A stretch of DNA of 64,000 bases from assembly GCF_005116475.1 (NCBI RefSeq), contig NZ_SWBO01000001.1, positions 620,001 through 684,000 on the forward strand, read 5' to 3'. Below are positions 8,432-16,497 of this stretch, piece by piece. The number at the start of each line of letters is the position of its first letter. The stretch's first letter is position 1. The notes below the pieces were generated by a model that worked only from the letters and a program-made list of their open reading frames with translations, had not been told where the DNA came from and made no database searches. This DNA is from Pedobacter cryotolerans (GTDB lineage: Bacteria > Bacteroidota > Bacteroidia > Sphingobacteriales > Sphingobacteriaceae). The position numbers were made by a program, and so were the translations under genes.

Positions 8432-10891
8432 ATGGTTAATCAGAAAAGGTTTATTGAAGCTACCAAAGGGAAAATCATCATTGGATTTTTGTTGGCTTGT
8501 TTTGCGCTGTTATTGGCTTGGGGTATCAGTAAATTTGTGTTTGGCGAAATGTTAAACACGGTTGAACAACTTTCGGCGCCAAACAATAGATTGCGCATTG
8601 TTAATGAACTTTCTCATCAAACCGCTAGATTAGATCAACTTCAAAAAGATCAGGCATTTAATAACGATGCCAATAAAAATAATTTTATTTTAAAAACTAG
8701 GCGTTTAAGAAAAAGCTTAGATACACTTTCTCAATTATACGAAAGAGATACTGCACAATTATTAAGAATAAAATCAATCAAAAAATTATTGGCAGATAGA
8801 GATAAGCAATTTTTAGCTTACCTAAAAGTGAGGGAAACGTTGGTGAATACCAAATCCTTTTCAAACGAAGTAAAAAAACTTAACGAACTGGTTTCGCAAA
8901 GATCAAGAGAGGCAGATAGTGCTGTTTTAACTACCAGAACGTCAACATCAACTACCACCATTGCTCCAGAAGATGATGGTAGATCTAAAGGATTTTTAAA
9001 TAGATTATTTGGTAAAAAGAAAGCTGAAGTTTATAAAATTATTGACGAAGAATTTCAGGTAAAAAGAGATACCCTAAATGCTGCGGTTGAAGATAGTGTT
9101 ATGATGGGCATCGAATCGTCTTTACTAACTATAGAAAAGGAACAGCAATATAAAAGTAACCGATTTTTAAAAAAAGAAGCTGAGTTAGCGAATGCCAGTA
9201 ACCTCATTACACAGCAAATGTTAACTTTATTAAGAGAGGTTGAGGCAGAAACGGTAGCTCAGATAGATGAAAGAAATACCGAAGCAAAAGATGTGGTTGG
9301 TGAAGGAATTATTCAAATTACCATCATTATTGTGGTGTTTTTTTTAATGACCTTAATTTTGGGTTATTGGATATTGAAAGATATCGGTAAAAGTAACCGT
9401 TATCGAATTGCTTTAGAGGAAGCTAAAGAGGAAGCAGAATATCATGGTTCGGCAAAACAACGCTTTTTATCGAACATGAGTCATGAAATTAGAACGCCCT
9501 TGCAATCAATTTTAGGTTATTCGGAATTGATCATGCGAGAGGAAAATCCTAATCCTAAACATATCAAAGCTATCCACAGCTCATCCACACATTTGCTGCA
9601 AATTGTAAATGAAGTGTTAGATTATAACCGAATTATCTCTGGAAAATTTAGTTTTAATCCGCAAGATTTTAATATGGCTAAGTTATTGGATGAAGTAACT
9701 GCTGGAATTATTCCATTAGCCGACAAAAAGCAGATTAAATTTATTAGAAACATCAGTATTGATGAACATCATTTTGTAAATGGAGATCCTTTTAGGCTGA
9801 AGCAGATTTTATTTAATGTTTTAGGTAATGCCGTTAAGTTTACGGTAAATGGTAGTGTGATATTTAAAGTAACTGCTAAGCAAACAGCTAAAGAAATTTA
9901 CTTCAATTTTATTGTAGAAGATACAGGAATTGGATTTGATGATGCCAACGTAAATGTGATTTTTAAAGAGTTTGAGCAAATAGAAAAACCAGCTCATCAC
10001 ATCGTAAATAAAGAGGGTACTGGTTTAGGCTTAGCGATTGTAAAAGAATTGGTAGATAACCAGGGCGGCAGAATTGAAGTGAAAAGCACGATTAATGTCG
10101 GCACTACTTTTAGTATCTCCTTGAAATATAATTTAGCAGAAGAAAATTTATCAGAAGCACAACTTGATGAGCCAAAAAATCATCTGTTTAAACCTAAAGT
10201 TTGGGTTATTGATGATGATTTATTGATTTTAGAATTATGCGCCTTAATATTTACACAACACCAGGTTCCGTTTGCTAAATTTAGTACAGCAGCTCAATGT
10301 TTAAACGCATCAGTTGACGATGACATTAAATATGTATTGCTTGATATGCGTTTGCCAGATATGTATGGGTTAGATTTATTCGCTTTGCTTAAAGAAAAAA
10401 TGCCCAATGATGTTAAATTTTATGCGATAACAGCCCAAGTTTTACCGAATGAAAAAGACCATGTTATTGCTGCAGGATTAGATGGATTGATTACAAAACC
10501 TTTTAAAGCAAGTGATCTACTTTCCATTTTTGATGAAACTTTAGTAGCCGATCAAGTAGCTTACGATTTAAATTCGTTGGAGCGAATGACGATGGGCGAT
10601 AAAGATATGCTCGCAAAAATATTAATACAATTTAAAAAGGATTGCTTAAACGACATAGATGAATTGCGTTTTAATGTTGATGGGCAGGATGTAGAAAAGG
10701 CAAGGTTAATTATCCATCGCCTTGCGGGCAGAATTGCACAAATTGGCGCAAATGAGCTAGGGACAGCATTTAGAATTTTAGAGCAGGAGGTAGCCGATAA
10801 GCAAAAAATTGAAGCGCAAGAGCAAAAACGAATGGAGATTTTGATTGCGAAACTAAATCAGTTAATAGATCAATTGCTTACAGCTAACTAA
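8432..10891 (+). CDS. Hybrid sensor histidine kinase with receiver and Hpt domains
   Basis: This 819-residue inner-membrane kinase has transmembrane segments at about 15-36 and 290-312 bounding a ~250-residue, charged, helix-rich extracytoplasmic region. It then has HisKA (FLSNMSHEIRTPLQS, phospho-His351), HATPase_c (NVLGNAVKFT, EDTGIGF, EGTGLGLAI), a receiver (VWVIDDD, phospho-Asp638 in LLDMRLPDMYG, Lys in TKPF) and a C-terminal Hpt (IIHRLAGRIAQIG, His762). The phosphorelay should therefore run His-Asp-His inside one protein. The region between the membrane helices has no recognised sensor domain. The stop overlaps the stop of the convergent NtrC-type regulator, which is a plausible partner. 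Confidence 0.95.
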   Translation: MVNQKRFIEATKGKIIIGFLLACFALLLAWGISKFVFGEMLNTVEQLSAPNNRLRIVNELSHQTARLDQLQKDQAFNNDANKNNFILKTRRLRKSLDTLSQLYERDTAQLLRIKSIKKLLADRDKQFLAYLKVRETLVNTKSFSNEVKKLNELVSQRSREADSAVLTTRTSTSTTTIAPEDDGRSKGFLNRLFGKKKAEVYKIIDEEFQVKRDTLNAAVEDSVMMGIESSLLTIEKEQQYKSNRFLKKEAELANASNLITQQMLTLLREVEAETVAQIDERNTEAKDVVGEGIIQITIIIVVFFLMTLILGYWILKDIGKSNRYRIALEEAKEEAEYHGSAKQRFLSNMSHEIRTPLQSILGYSELIMREENPNPKHIKAIHSSSTHLLQIVNEVLDYNRIISGKFSFNPQDFNMAKLLDEVTAGIIPLADKKQIKFIRNISIDEHHFVNGDPFRLKQILFNVLGNAVKFTVNGSVIFKVTAKQTAKEIYFNFIVEDTGIGFDDANVNVIFKEFEQIEKPAHHIVNKEGTGLGLAIVKELVDNQGGRIEVKSTINVGTTFSISLKYNLAEENLSEAQLDEPKNHLFKPKVWVIDDDLLILELCALIFTQHQVPFAKFSTAAQCLNASVDDDIKYVLLDMRLPDMYGLDLFALLKEKMPNDVKFYAITAQVLPNEKDHVIAAGLDGLITKPFKASDLLSIFDETLVADQVAYDLNSLERMTMGDKDMLAKILIQFKKDCLNDIDELRFNVDGQDVEKARLIIHRLAGRIAQIGANELGTAFRILEQEVADKQKIEAQEQKRMEILIAKLNQLIDQLLTAN

Positions 10892-12204
10892 TCAATACTG
10901 TATTTTTCCATTTTGCTATATAATGTTTTGCGATCTATATTGAGTATTTTGGCTGCTTTAGATTTATTGTGTTTAACTTTATTCAGCGTTTCAATAATTA
11001 GGTTTTTCTCGTTTACTTCGTTAATCGCTTTTAAATCTGATGAATTTGGCAACTGCACTTGCTCAACTGCTATCGTCATTTCTTCTGGTAAACTTTGTAT
11101 GGTAGCAACACCATCCGGACTTAGCAAAACCATTCTTTTAATTACATTTCGCAGCTCTCGTAAATTTCCTGGCCAGTCATATTTTAATAGTAAGGCTTTG
11201 GCATCTGCCGCAATTTCGCTTACATTTCTATTGAGCTCCTTGTTAGCTATATTTATAAAGTGTTGTATAAAAAGTTCTAAATCTTTTCCTCTTTCTCGCA
11301 GCGGCGGGATAATAATTTTAAATTCGTTTAAGCGATGATATAAATCTTCTCTAAACTCGCCAGTTTTCATGGTGTTGTTTAGTTCATCGTTTGTAGCTAC
11401 AATTATCCTAACATCAACATTTATCAATTTATTGCTGCCTAAAGGTTGTATCACTCTTTCTTGCAAAGCTCTTAAAAGTTTAATCTGTACTTCGTAGCTT
11501 AGGTTTCCAATTTCATCTAAAAAAAGAGTACCCCCATTAGCCATTTCAAACTGACCTTTTTTATCATTTACTGCACCAGTAAATGCGCCTTTTACATGGC
11601 CGAAAAGTTCACTAGCTGCTAAATCTTTAGATAAAGCGCCACAGTCTATTGCCACAAATGGTTTGTTCTTTCTTTTGCTCTCATTGTGTAAAGTTCTGGC
11701 TGCAAATTCTTTTCCAGTTCCGCTTTCGCCTTGTATAATTACAGACATGTCTGTTTGGGCAACTAAATCAATATGCGCATATAAGCGATCAGAGACATCG
11801 CTTTTACCTTTAATTAAATCTTTATTTTCGGTTTTTTGTGGCTCTTTTTTTTCAAGTAAACCTTTAATTACCATTAAAAGTTCATCAGGGTTAATGGGTT
11901 TGGTAATGTAATCGAAAGCGCCTAATTGTATAGATTTAACAGCTGTTCGAACATCATTAAAGCTAGTCATGATAATGATTGGAACTTGTTGCCCTTTATT
12001 GCGTACGTATTTCAATAAATCTAAACCGGTGCCGTCTGGTAATCTGTAATCAATTAATAGCAATTTATATTCTTGCTTTTCAACTAATTTAAATGCCTGA
12101 TTTAAATCTGCAGCAATTTCTACCACATAGTTGTTTTTGCTTAAAAATCCTTCAATTATTTGAGCAAAAGTGGCATCATCTTCAATAATTAGTATTTGAG
12201 ACAT
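10888..12204 (-). CDS. Sigma-54-dependent response regulator, NtrC family
   Basis: The 438-residue protein has a receiver domain (ILIIEDDATF, phospho-Asp52 in LLIDYRLPDG, TKPINPDE). It is followed by an AAA+ domain with Walker A GESGTGK at 159-165, the sigma-54-contacting GAFTGA at 206-211 and Walker B GGTLFLDEIG, and then a Fis-type HTH (NKSKAAKILNIDRKTLYSKM). It should activate sigma-54 promoters after phosphorylation. The ATG at 12204 is chosen over an upstream start at 12219, because a TATTTTTG promoter element ends only 3 nt before it. It is convergent with the hybrid kinase, with a 4-nt overlap of the two stop regions. Confidence 0.95.
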   Translation of the reverse strand: MSQILIIEDDATFAQIIEGFLSKNNYVVEIAADLNQAFKLVEKQEYKLLLIDYRLPDGTGLDLLKYVRNKGQQVPIIIMTSFNDVRTAVKSIQLGAFDYITKPINPDELLMVIKGLLEKKEPQKTENKDLIKGKSDVSDRLYAHIDLVAQTDMSVIIQGESGTGKEFAARTLHNESKRKNKPFVAIDCGALSKDLAASELFGHVKGAFTGAVNDKKGQFEMANGGTLFLDEIGNLSYEVQIKLLRALQERVIQPLGSNKLINVDVRIIVATNDELNNTMKTGEFREDLYHRLNEFKIIIPPLRERGKDLELFIQHFINIANKELNRNVSEIAADAKALLLKYDWPGNLRELRNVIKRMVLLSPDGVATIQSLPEEMTIAVEQVQLPNSSDLKAINEVNEKNLIIETLNKVKHNKSKAAKILNIDRKTLYSKMEKYSID

Positions 12205-12207
12205 ATA

Positions 12208-12215
12208 CAAAAATA
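12208..12215 (-). promoter_or_regulatory. -7 promoter element abutting the NtrC-type regulator start
   Basis: On the minus strand TATTTTTG matches the Bacteroidetes -7 consensus TAnnTTTG and is followed by 3 nt and then the ATG at 12204. No TTG is found 20 nt upstream, because that position is occupied by the terminator hairpin of the preceding gene. If used, transcription would start at or next to the A of the ATG. Confidence 0.45.
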
Positions 12216-12217
12216 AC

Positions 12218-12242
12218 AAAAGCCAGAGAGAATCTGGCTTTT
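12218..12242 (-). terminator. Intrinsic terminator of the small secreted protein gene
   Basis: AAAAGCCAGA (12218-12227) pairs perfectly with TCTGGCTTTT (12233-12242) around a 5-nt loop. On the minus strand it is 30 nt beyond the stop at 12273 and runs into a T-rich tract. It separates the secreted-protein gene from the regulator gene. Confidence 0.8.
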
Positions 12243-12272
12243 GTTATGATATAAGAATTAATTTTTGGGAAA

Positions 12273-12581
12273 TTATTCTACTGGTTTACCTTCTGCGTCA
12301 AATTTTAAAGAACCTACTTGTTCTTCTTTTTTAACATCAACTTGGTAATACATTTTGTCTCCATCTTTAACGCTAAACGCTGCAGTTGGTGTCCAAGTAG
12401 CATAAGGCTCAACCTTTAAAATGTCGGTAATAGGTTTAGGTAGTTCTTCTAATTTAATAGGTGTTTTAACTACACTGTCTTGTACTGTAACAACTTGGTT
12501 AACGTTTTTTACTTCTGAAGCTTGCGCTGTTGCAAATCCTGCGAATGCTAAAAATGCAGCTGATAAAATTAACTTTTTCAT
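12273..12581 (-). CDS. Small secreted protein, tandem paralogue 1
   Basis: A 102-residue product with a clear signal peptide (MKKLILSAAFLAFAGFATAQA, cleavage around residue 21). The mature part reads KLEELPKPITDILKVEPYATWTPTAAF and then VKDGDKMYYQVDVKK and LKFDAEGKPVE. The LPKPI...Y...FDAEGKP pattern resembles PepSY-like periplasmic proteins of Bacteroidetes, but I regard that as a weak match. It is nearly identical to the next gene upstream apart from residues ~22-38. No function is known to me. Confidence 0.75.
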   Translation of the reverse strand: MKKLILSAAFLAFAGFATAQASEVKNVNQVVTVQDSVVKTPIKLEELPKPITDILKVEPYATWTPTAAFSVKDGDKMYYQVDVKKEEQVGSLKFDAEGKPVE

Positions 12582-12656
12582 AATATGATTTTTTTAGTGT
12601 TGCATTAAAAGCAACTTTAAAATTTAATTGATTGAGCTTTTAGAAATGTGTACTAA

Positions 12657-12968
12657 TTATTCTACTGGTTTACCTTCTGCGTCAAATTTTAAAGAACCTA
12701 CTTGTTCTTCTTTTTTAACGTCAACTTGATAATACATTTTTTCTCCATCTTTAACACTAAATGCAGCAGTTGGTGTCCATGTAGCATAAGGTCCAACTTT
12801 TAAAATATCTGCAATTGGTTTTGGTAATTCTTCCAATTTGATTGGCGTTTTAACCACGCTATCTTGAACTGATGTGATTTCGATATTTTTAATTTTAGAA
12901 TCTGAAGCCTGTGCTGTTGTGAAACCTGCGAATGCTAAAAACGCAGCTGATAAAATTAATTTTTTCAT
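12657..12968 (-). CDS. Small secreted protein, tandem paralogue 2
   Basis: This 103-residue protein is the second member of a tandem pair. It shares almost the whole signal peptide and the mature C-terminal two-thirds with the product of 12273-12581, and diverges mainly at residues 22-36 just after signal cleavage (SDSKIKNIEITSVQDS against SEVKNVNQVVTVQDS). The same strand and a 75-nt gap suggest a recent duplication. A PepSY-like fold is possible. The upstream region up to 13184 is shared with the divergent amidohydrolase gene and holds an inverted repeat at 13107-13123. Confidence 0.75.
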   Translation of the reverse strand: MKKLILSAAFLAFAGFTTAQASDSKIKNIEITSVQDSVVKTPIKLEELPKPIADILKVGPYATWTPTAAFSVKDGEKMYYQVDVKKEEQVGSLKFDAEGKPVE

Positions 12969-13106
12969 AATGTATAATTTTTAAATTTTATTTGTGAAAC
13001 TATACTAGCCTATAGTACATAATGATGCCAAGGCATGCCAAAACATTTAAATCACTGATATTTAATATATTGCGTTTAATTGTTGAGTATGATAGTTGTA
13101 GAGATG

Positions 13107-13123
13107 TGCAACACTTTGTTGCA
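13107..13123. promoter_or_regulatory. Candidate operator, TGCAACA-ctt-TGTTGCA
   Basis: A perfect 7-bp inverted repeat with a 3-bp spacer lies in the divergent intergenic region, and a further partial half-site (GCAACA) follows at about 13128-13133. It is 28 nt upstream of the TTG of the amidohydrolase promoter. The spacing suits a dimeric regulator, but no regulator is identified. Confidence 0.4.
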
Positions 13124-13150
13124 ACACGCAACATAGTTTACTTTAAGCTT

Positions 13151-13181
13151 TTGGGTTTGGTAAAAGAATGCAGTTAATTTG
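13151..13181 (+). promoter_or_regulatory. Promoter of the amidohydrolase gene, predicted leaderless
   Basis: TTG (13151-13153), 20 nt, then TTAATTTG (13174-13181), one mismatch from TAnnTTTG. The ATG follows after 3 nt. The spacing equals that of the other consensus promoters in the window. Confidence 0.6.
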
Positions 13182-13184
13182 TAT

Positions 13185-14351
13185 ATGCAAAAATTCATTT
13201 CTGCCAATTGGATATTTCCTGTTACTGAACCTGCAATGCCTAATGGTGTATTAGAAATTGATGGCGAAGGAAAAATTCTTCAGGTATTAACTCAAATTGA
13301 AGCTAGGAGTAAAGGAGTAACTAACATTGAATTCTTTGAAGGAGCACTAGTTCCAGGTTTTGTAAATACCCATTGCCATTTAGAGTTATCCCATTTGTAT
13401 GGCAAAATTCCGGAGCGAACAGGCTTGCCCGCATTTGTAAAAGAAATTGTTGCACAGCGTACTGCAAGTGATGAAGTGGTGTTAAAAGCAATGGAACTTG
13501 CAGATGAACAAATGTATACAAATGGAATTGTTGCCGTGGGCGATATTTCTAATCAGTTGATATCTAAATATATCAAACAGAAAAGTAAATTATATTACCA
13601 CACATTTGTGGAAGTTTTTGGCTTCAATCGCCCATCAGAACCAATTATAAATGATGCAATAGATTTAAGGAATGATTTTTTGCCGCTAAAATCAAGTATA
13701 GTTCCTCATGCACCTTATTCTGTATCTGCTGATTTATTAAAAAGTATAGCAATCCACACAAGGGAAATTGATTTATTGAGCATTCATAATCAGGAAACAG
13801 CAGCTGAAAATGAGTTTTTTGAAGTAGGCACTGGCGATTTCGATTTAATGTATCAGCGCTTAAATATTCCAAAATCCGAAGTGCATGGCAACGGTAAAAA
13901 TTCTTTGAATTATCACTTGCCAAAACTTCCCAAAAATGTGAATACACTGTTGGTGCATAATACTTTTAGTAGCAAAGCTGATGTAGATTTCGCTGAAAAT
14001 CAGCATCAGAAACTATTTTGGTGTTTATGTCCGAATGCCAATTTATACATCGAAAATAATTTGCCAGATGTGGATGTGCTGAAATCAGAAAATGTGAAAA
14101 TTACTTTAGGGACAGATAGTTTGGCGAGCAATCATCAACTCAGTATTTTGTCTGAAATGAAAACTCTGCAAGACCATAAAAATGTTCATTTTGCAGATTT
14201 ATTAAAATGGGCAACTTTAAATGGTGCAGAGTTTTTAGGTATTGAGCAACAATATGGAAGTTTTGAAGTGGGTAAAAAGCCGGGGATTTTAAATATTGAC
14301 TTGGATTCAACGTTTAAAATTTTAAACAATAAAGTTAAAAGGGTTATCTAA
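13185..14351 (+). CDS. Amidohydrolase family protein (deaminase-like)
   Basis: The 388-residue protein has the metal-dependent hydrolase fold. The HxH pair is at 63/65 (PGFVNTHCHLELSH), a later His is in SIVPHAPYS, another in LSIHNQETAAENE, and the catalytic Asp is in ITLGTDSLASN, with CPNANLYI before it. This set fits the cytosine/guanine/aminofutalosine deaminase branch. The PGFVNTHCHLELS start is reminiscent of aminodeoxyfutalosine deaminases, but the substrate is not settled, and no futalosine-pathway gene lies nearby. The ATG at 13185 is chosen because the promoter overlaps the alternative TTG at 13179. The upstream end of the AbiF locus follows its stop. Confidence 0.85.
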   Translation: MQKFISANWIFPVTEPAMPNGVLEIDGEGKILQVLTQIEARSKGVTNIEFFEGALVPGFVNTHCHLELSHLYGKIPERTGLPAFVKEIVAQRTASDEVVLKAMELADEQMYTNGIVAVGDISNQLISKYIKQKSKLYYHTFVEVFGFNRPSEPIINDAIDLRNDFLPLKSSIVPHAPYSVSADLLKSIAIHTREIDLLSIHNQETAAENEFFEVGTGDFDLMYQRLNIPKSEVHGNGKNSLNYHLPKLPKNVNTLLVHNTFSSKADVDFAENQHQKLFWCLCPNANLYIENNLPDVDVLKSENVKITLGTDSLASNHQLSILSEMKTLQDHKNVHFADLLKWATLNGAEFLGIEQQYGSFEVGKKPGILNIDLDSTFKILNNKVKRVI

Positions 14352-14408
14352 ATTTTTGGTTACTTTTTAAGATCTTAGTTTTAATAAACAAATAAATTAT
14401 AGTTGTGA

Positions 14409-14440
14409 TTTGCTTTCATTCTTTGAATTATCTATATTTG
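14409..14440 (+). promoter_or_regulatory. Consensus promoter upstream of the abiF RNA and gene
   Basis: TTTG (14409-14412), 20 nt, then TATATTTG (14433-14440), a perfect match to the Bacteroidetes vegetative promoter. Transcription should begin around 14444-14446, about 80 nt before the AbiF start codon and directly before the folded leader. Confidence 0.8.
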
Positions 14441-14443
14441 CAG

Positions 14444-14500
14444 TAACAGTACACGCCACGCTACCCATAAGAACAGCGTCCCAGGGCGTGTCTTTTGCTT
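14444..14500 (+). ncRNA. Structured small RNA upstream of abiF (candidate RNA antitoxin)
   Basis: Starting from the predicted transcript start, ACACGCC (14451-14457) pairs perfectly with GGCGTGT (14485-14491). Directly inside, ACGCT (14458-14462) pairs with AGCGT (14475-14479), leaving a 12-nt loop and a 5-nt bulge (CCCAG) on the 3' side. A CTTTTG tract follows the outer stem and could end transcription. Loop bases AAGA (14469-14472) could pair with UCUU (14491-14494), allowing a pseudoknot. Conserved structured RNAs in just this position are known for AbiF genes (an abiF RNA motif is described), and an RNA-antitoxin role has been reported for them. I infer that this is a member. The ends are estimates. 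Confidence 0.8.
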
Positions 14501-14522
14501 TAATAGGCTTTTTATTTATTCT

Positions 14523-15428
14523 ATGTACAATAAAATTCCATTTACTATAGAAGAGCAAATCAATCAACTTCAACAAAGAGGTTTATTTATTTCAAATGCT
14601 GGTTTAGCCAAACATTTTTTATCCCATATTAGCTATTATCGCTTGGCTGGATATTGGTGGCCAATGCAAAAAGAGCCAAAAGATCTGCATATTTTTAAGG
14701 ATAATAGTAAGTTTGAAGATGTAATTGCGCTCTATAATTTTGATAGGGAACTTCGAGTTGTTATTTTTGATGCCATAGAAAAAATAGAAATTAGTTTACG
14801 TACTAAACTAATATATCACTTATCTCACGAGTTTGGGGCATGGTGGTTCCAAAATTTAGAAATTTTTATAAATGTTCCTGAAGCAATAAAAACTCTAGCA
14901 GTAATTGAGGAAGAAATAACTCGTTCTAAAGATGTTTTTATAAAATCGCATAAAACAAAACATAAAGATGATTTGCGTTTTCCTCCATCTTGGAAAACAT
15001 TAGAGCTAACTAGTTTTGGTTCATTATCAAAAATCTATGGCAACTTAAAAAACGATATAAAATCTAAAGATATTATTGCTAAAGAATTAGGTCTAGTTAA
15101 TCATACTTTTCTGCCTAGTTGGTTGCAATCATTGGCACAAATAAGAAACTATTGTGCACATCATAGTAGGCTATGGAATAAAAATTTGCCAGGAAGACCA
15201 AAGCTTTTACCGAATCCTCCTTGCTTATGGATTGAACAAGTTCCTGAGGCTAAAGATATGCATATGTTATATATACATTTATGTTGTATTAGATATCTTT
15301 TAAATATCATTCAACCTCAAAATAATTTTAGAACTCAATTGGTTGAACTTTTGGAGAAATACCCAAGTGTAGATTCCAATGCATTAGGATTAAAAATAAA
15401 TTGGCAAAATGAACCTTTATGGTTATAA
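14523..15428 (+). CDS. abiF: AbiF-type abortive infection protein (Abi_2 family, HEPN RNase)
   Basis: The 301-residue protein has the Abi_2 layout: an N-terminal region (TIEEQINQLQQRGLFI ... ISYYRLAGYWWPM), the LYNFDRELRVVIFDAIEKIEISLRTKLIYHLSHEFG helix region containing R93-x5-H99, and the C-terminal HEPN signature R208-NYCA-H213 followed by HSRLWN. The R-x4-H motif is the catalytic signature of HEPN RNases, so the enzyme looks intact. AbiF proteins are phage-defence toxins that cleave or sequester RNA, and they have been linked to the ancestry of Cas13. A folded RNA lies between its promoter and its ATG. The last 10 nt overlap the start of the nitronate monooxygenase gene, so the two are probably co-translated. 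Confidence 0.92.
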   Translation: MYNKIPFTIEEQINQLQQRGLFISNAGLAKHFLSHISYYRLAGYWWPMQKEPKDLHIFKDNSKFEDVIALYNFDRELRVVIFDAIEKIEISLRTKLIYHLSHEFGAWWFQNLEIFINVPEAIKTLAVIEEEITRSKDVFIKSHKTKHKDDLRFPPSWKTLELTSFGSLSKIYGNLKNDIKSKDIIAKELGLVNHTFLPSWLQSLAQIRNYCAHHSRLWNKNLPGRPKLLPNPPCLWIEQVPEAKDMHMLYIHLCCIRYLLNIIQPQNNFRTQLVELLEKYPSVDSNALGLKINWQNEPLWL

Positions 15429-16372
15429 AAAACTTAATCTGTAAACTTTTCAATATTCAATACCCTATTATCCAAGCCGGTATGGTTTGGTGTAGCGGTT
15501 GGCGCTTAGCTGCTGCAGTTTCTAATGCAGGTGGATTGGGAATTATTGGCGCTGGTTCCATGTACCCTGAAGTTTTGCGAACACATATCCAAAAATGTAA
15601 ACAAACTACTTCAAAACCATTTGCAGTTAATGTTCCTTTGCTATATCCAAATGTGAAAGAAATTATTGATATTCTGGTTGAAGAAAAGGTGAAAATCGTT
15701 TTTACTTCGGCTGGCAATCCTGCTACATGGACTTCATTTTTAAAAGAACATGGAATGATTGTAGTTCATGTTATTGCGAATACGAAATTTGCTTTAAAAG
15801 CGCAAGATTGTGGTATTGATGCTTTGGTAGCCGAAGGTTTTGAAGCAGGCGGGCATAATGGAAGAGAAGAAACTACCACTTTATGTTTAATTCCGATGAT
15901 TAGAGCTGTAGTAAAAATCCCAGTTATTGCCGCTGGCGGAATTGCAAGCGGAAAATCAATGTTGGCCGCCTTTGCTTTAGGTGCCGATGCTGTACAAGTT
16001 GGTTCTGCCTTCGCAGTGGCTGAAGAATCATCAGCTCATCCTAATTTCAAAGCAAAAATCATTACTTCCGCCGAAGGCGATACCAAATTGCGCATGAAAA
16101 AGTTAGTGCCAGTTCGTTTATTAAAAAATGAGTTTGCAGATGCAGTAGCACAAGCTGAGGCTGAAGGGGCTAATGCCGAAAAATTAGTCCAATTGTTAGG
16201 TAGAGCAAGAGCAAAATTGGGTATGTTTGAAGGTGATATGATACAAGGTGAATTAGAAATTGGTCAAGTATCAGCTATGCTGAATAAAATAAAACCTGCT
16301 GCAGAAATTTTGAACGATATTTGGAATGAATTTTTGCAGGAGAAGAAAAATTTAGAAAAATTGGAGTTTTAA
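15419..16372 (+). CDS. Nitronate monooxygenase (2-nitropropane dioxygenase family)
   Basis: This is a 317-residue FMN-dependent TIM-barrel enzyme. Visible signatures are the N-terminal YPIIQAGMVWCSGWRLAAAVSNAGGLGIIG, the substrate-site AEGFEAGGHNGR and the phosphate-binding IPVIAAGGIASGKSMLAAFALGADAVQVGS. Members oxidise alkyl nitronates, and FabK-type enoyl-ACP reductases share the fold, so the exact reaction is open. The ATG at 15419 lies inside the last codons of abiF (overlap ATGGTTATAA), which suggests translational coupling. The next gene starts 3 nt after its stop. Confidence 0.9.
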   Translation: MVIKNLICKLFNIQYPIIQAGMVWCSGWRLAAAVSNAGGLGIIGAGSMYPEVLRTHIQKCKQTTSKPFAVNVPLLYPNVKEIIDILVEEKVKIVFTSAGNPATWTSFLKEHGMIVVHVIANTKFALKAQDCGIDALVAEGFEAGGHNGREETTTLCLIPMIRAVVKIPVIAAGGIASGKSMLAAFALGADAVQVGSAFAVAEESSAHPNFKAKIITSAEGDTKLRMKKLVPVRLLKNEFADAVAQAEAEGANAEKLVQLLGRARAKLGMFEGDMIQGELEIGQVSAMLNKIKPAAEILNDIWNEFLQEKKNLEKLEF

Positions 16373-16374
16373 TT

Positions 16375-16497
16375 ATGCTTTTTAAAAGAATATTAGCCGT
16401 TGTAACCGTAATTTTAGTGATTTTAGCAATTGTGTTGCTTAAAAATAAAGGTAAGCAAGTGCATGTTAAACAGCCACAACAAGAAGTTAAGCAATGA
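16375..16497 (+). CDS. 40-residue single-pass membrane peptide
   Basis: ATG at 16375 opens a 40-codon frame: MLFKRILAVVTVILVILAIV, then LLKNKGKQVHVKQPQQEVKQ. One transmembrane helix (about residues 5-22) is followed by a basic/polar tail. The stop overlaps the acylphosphatase start as ATGA, and the ATG sits 3 nt after the previous stop, so it is tightly packed between two genes on the same strand. The packing supports it being a real gene. The function is unknown. Confidence 0.65.
   Translation: MLFKRILAVVTVILVILAIVLLKNKGKQVHVKQPQQEVKQ

Noticed and set aside
14352-14522. tRNA or classic riboswitch in the amidohydrolase-abiF gap
   Set aside because: No cloverleaf or known riboswitch core is visible. 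The fold is better explained as the AbiF-associated RNA.
14400-15430. AbiF as cargo of a prophage or insertion sequence
   Set aside because: No transposase, integrase, phage gene, terminal repeats or target duplication was seen around the locus.
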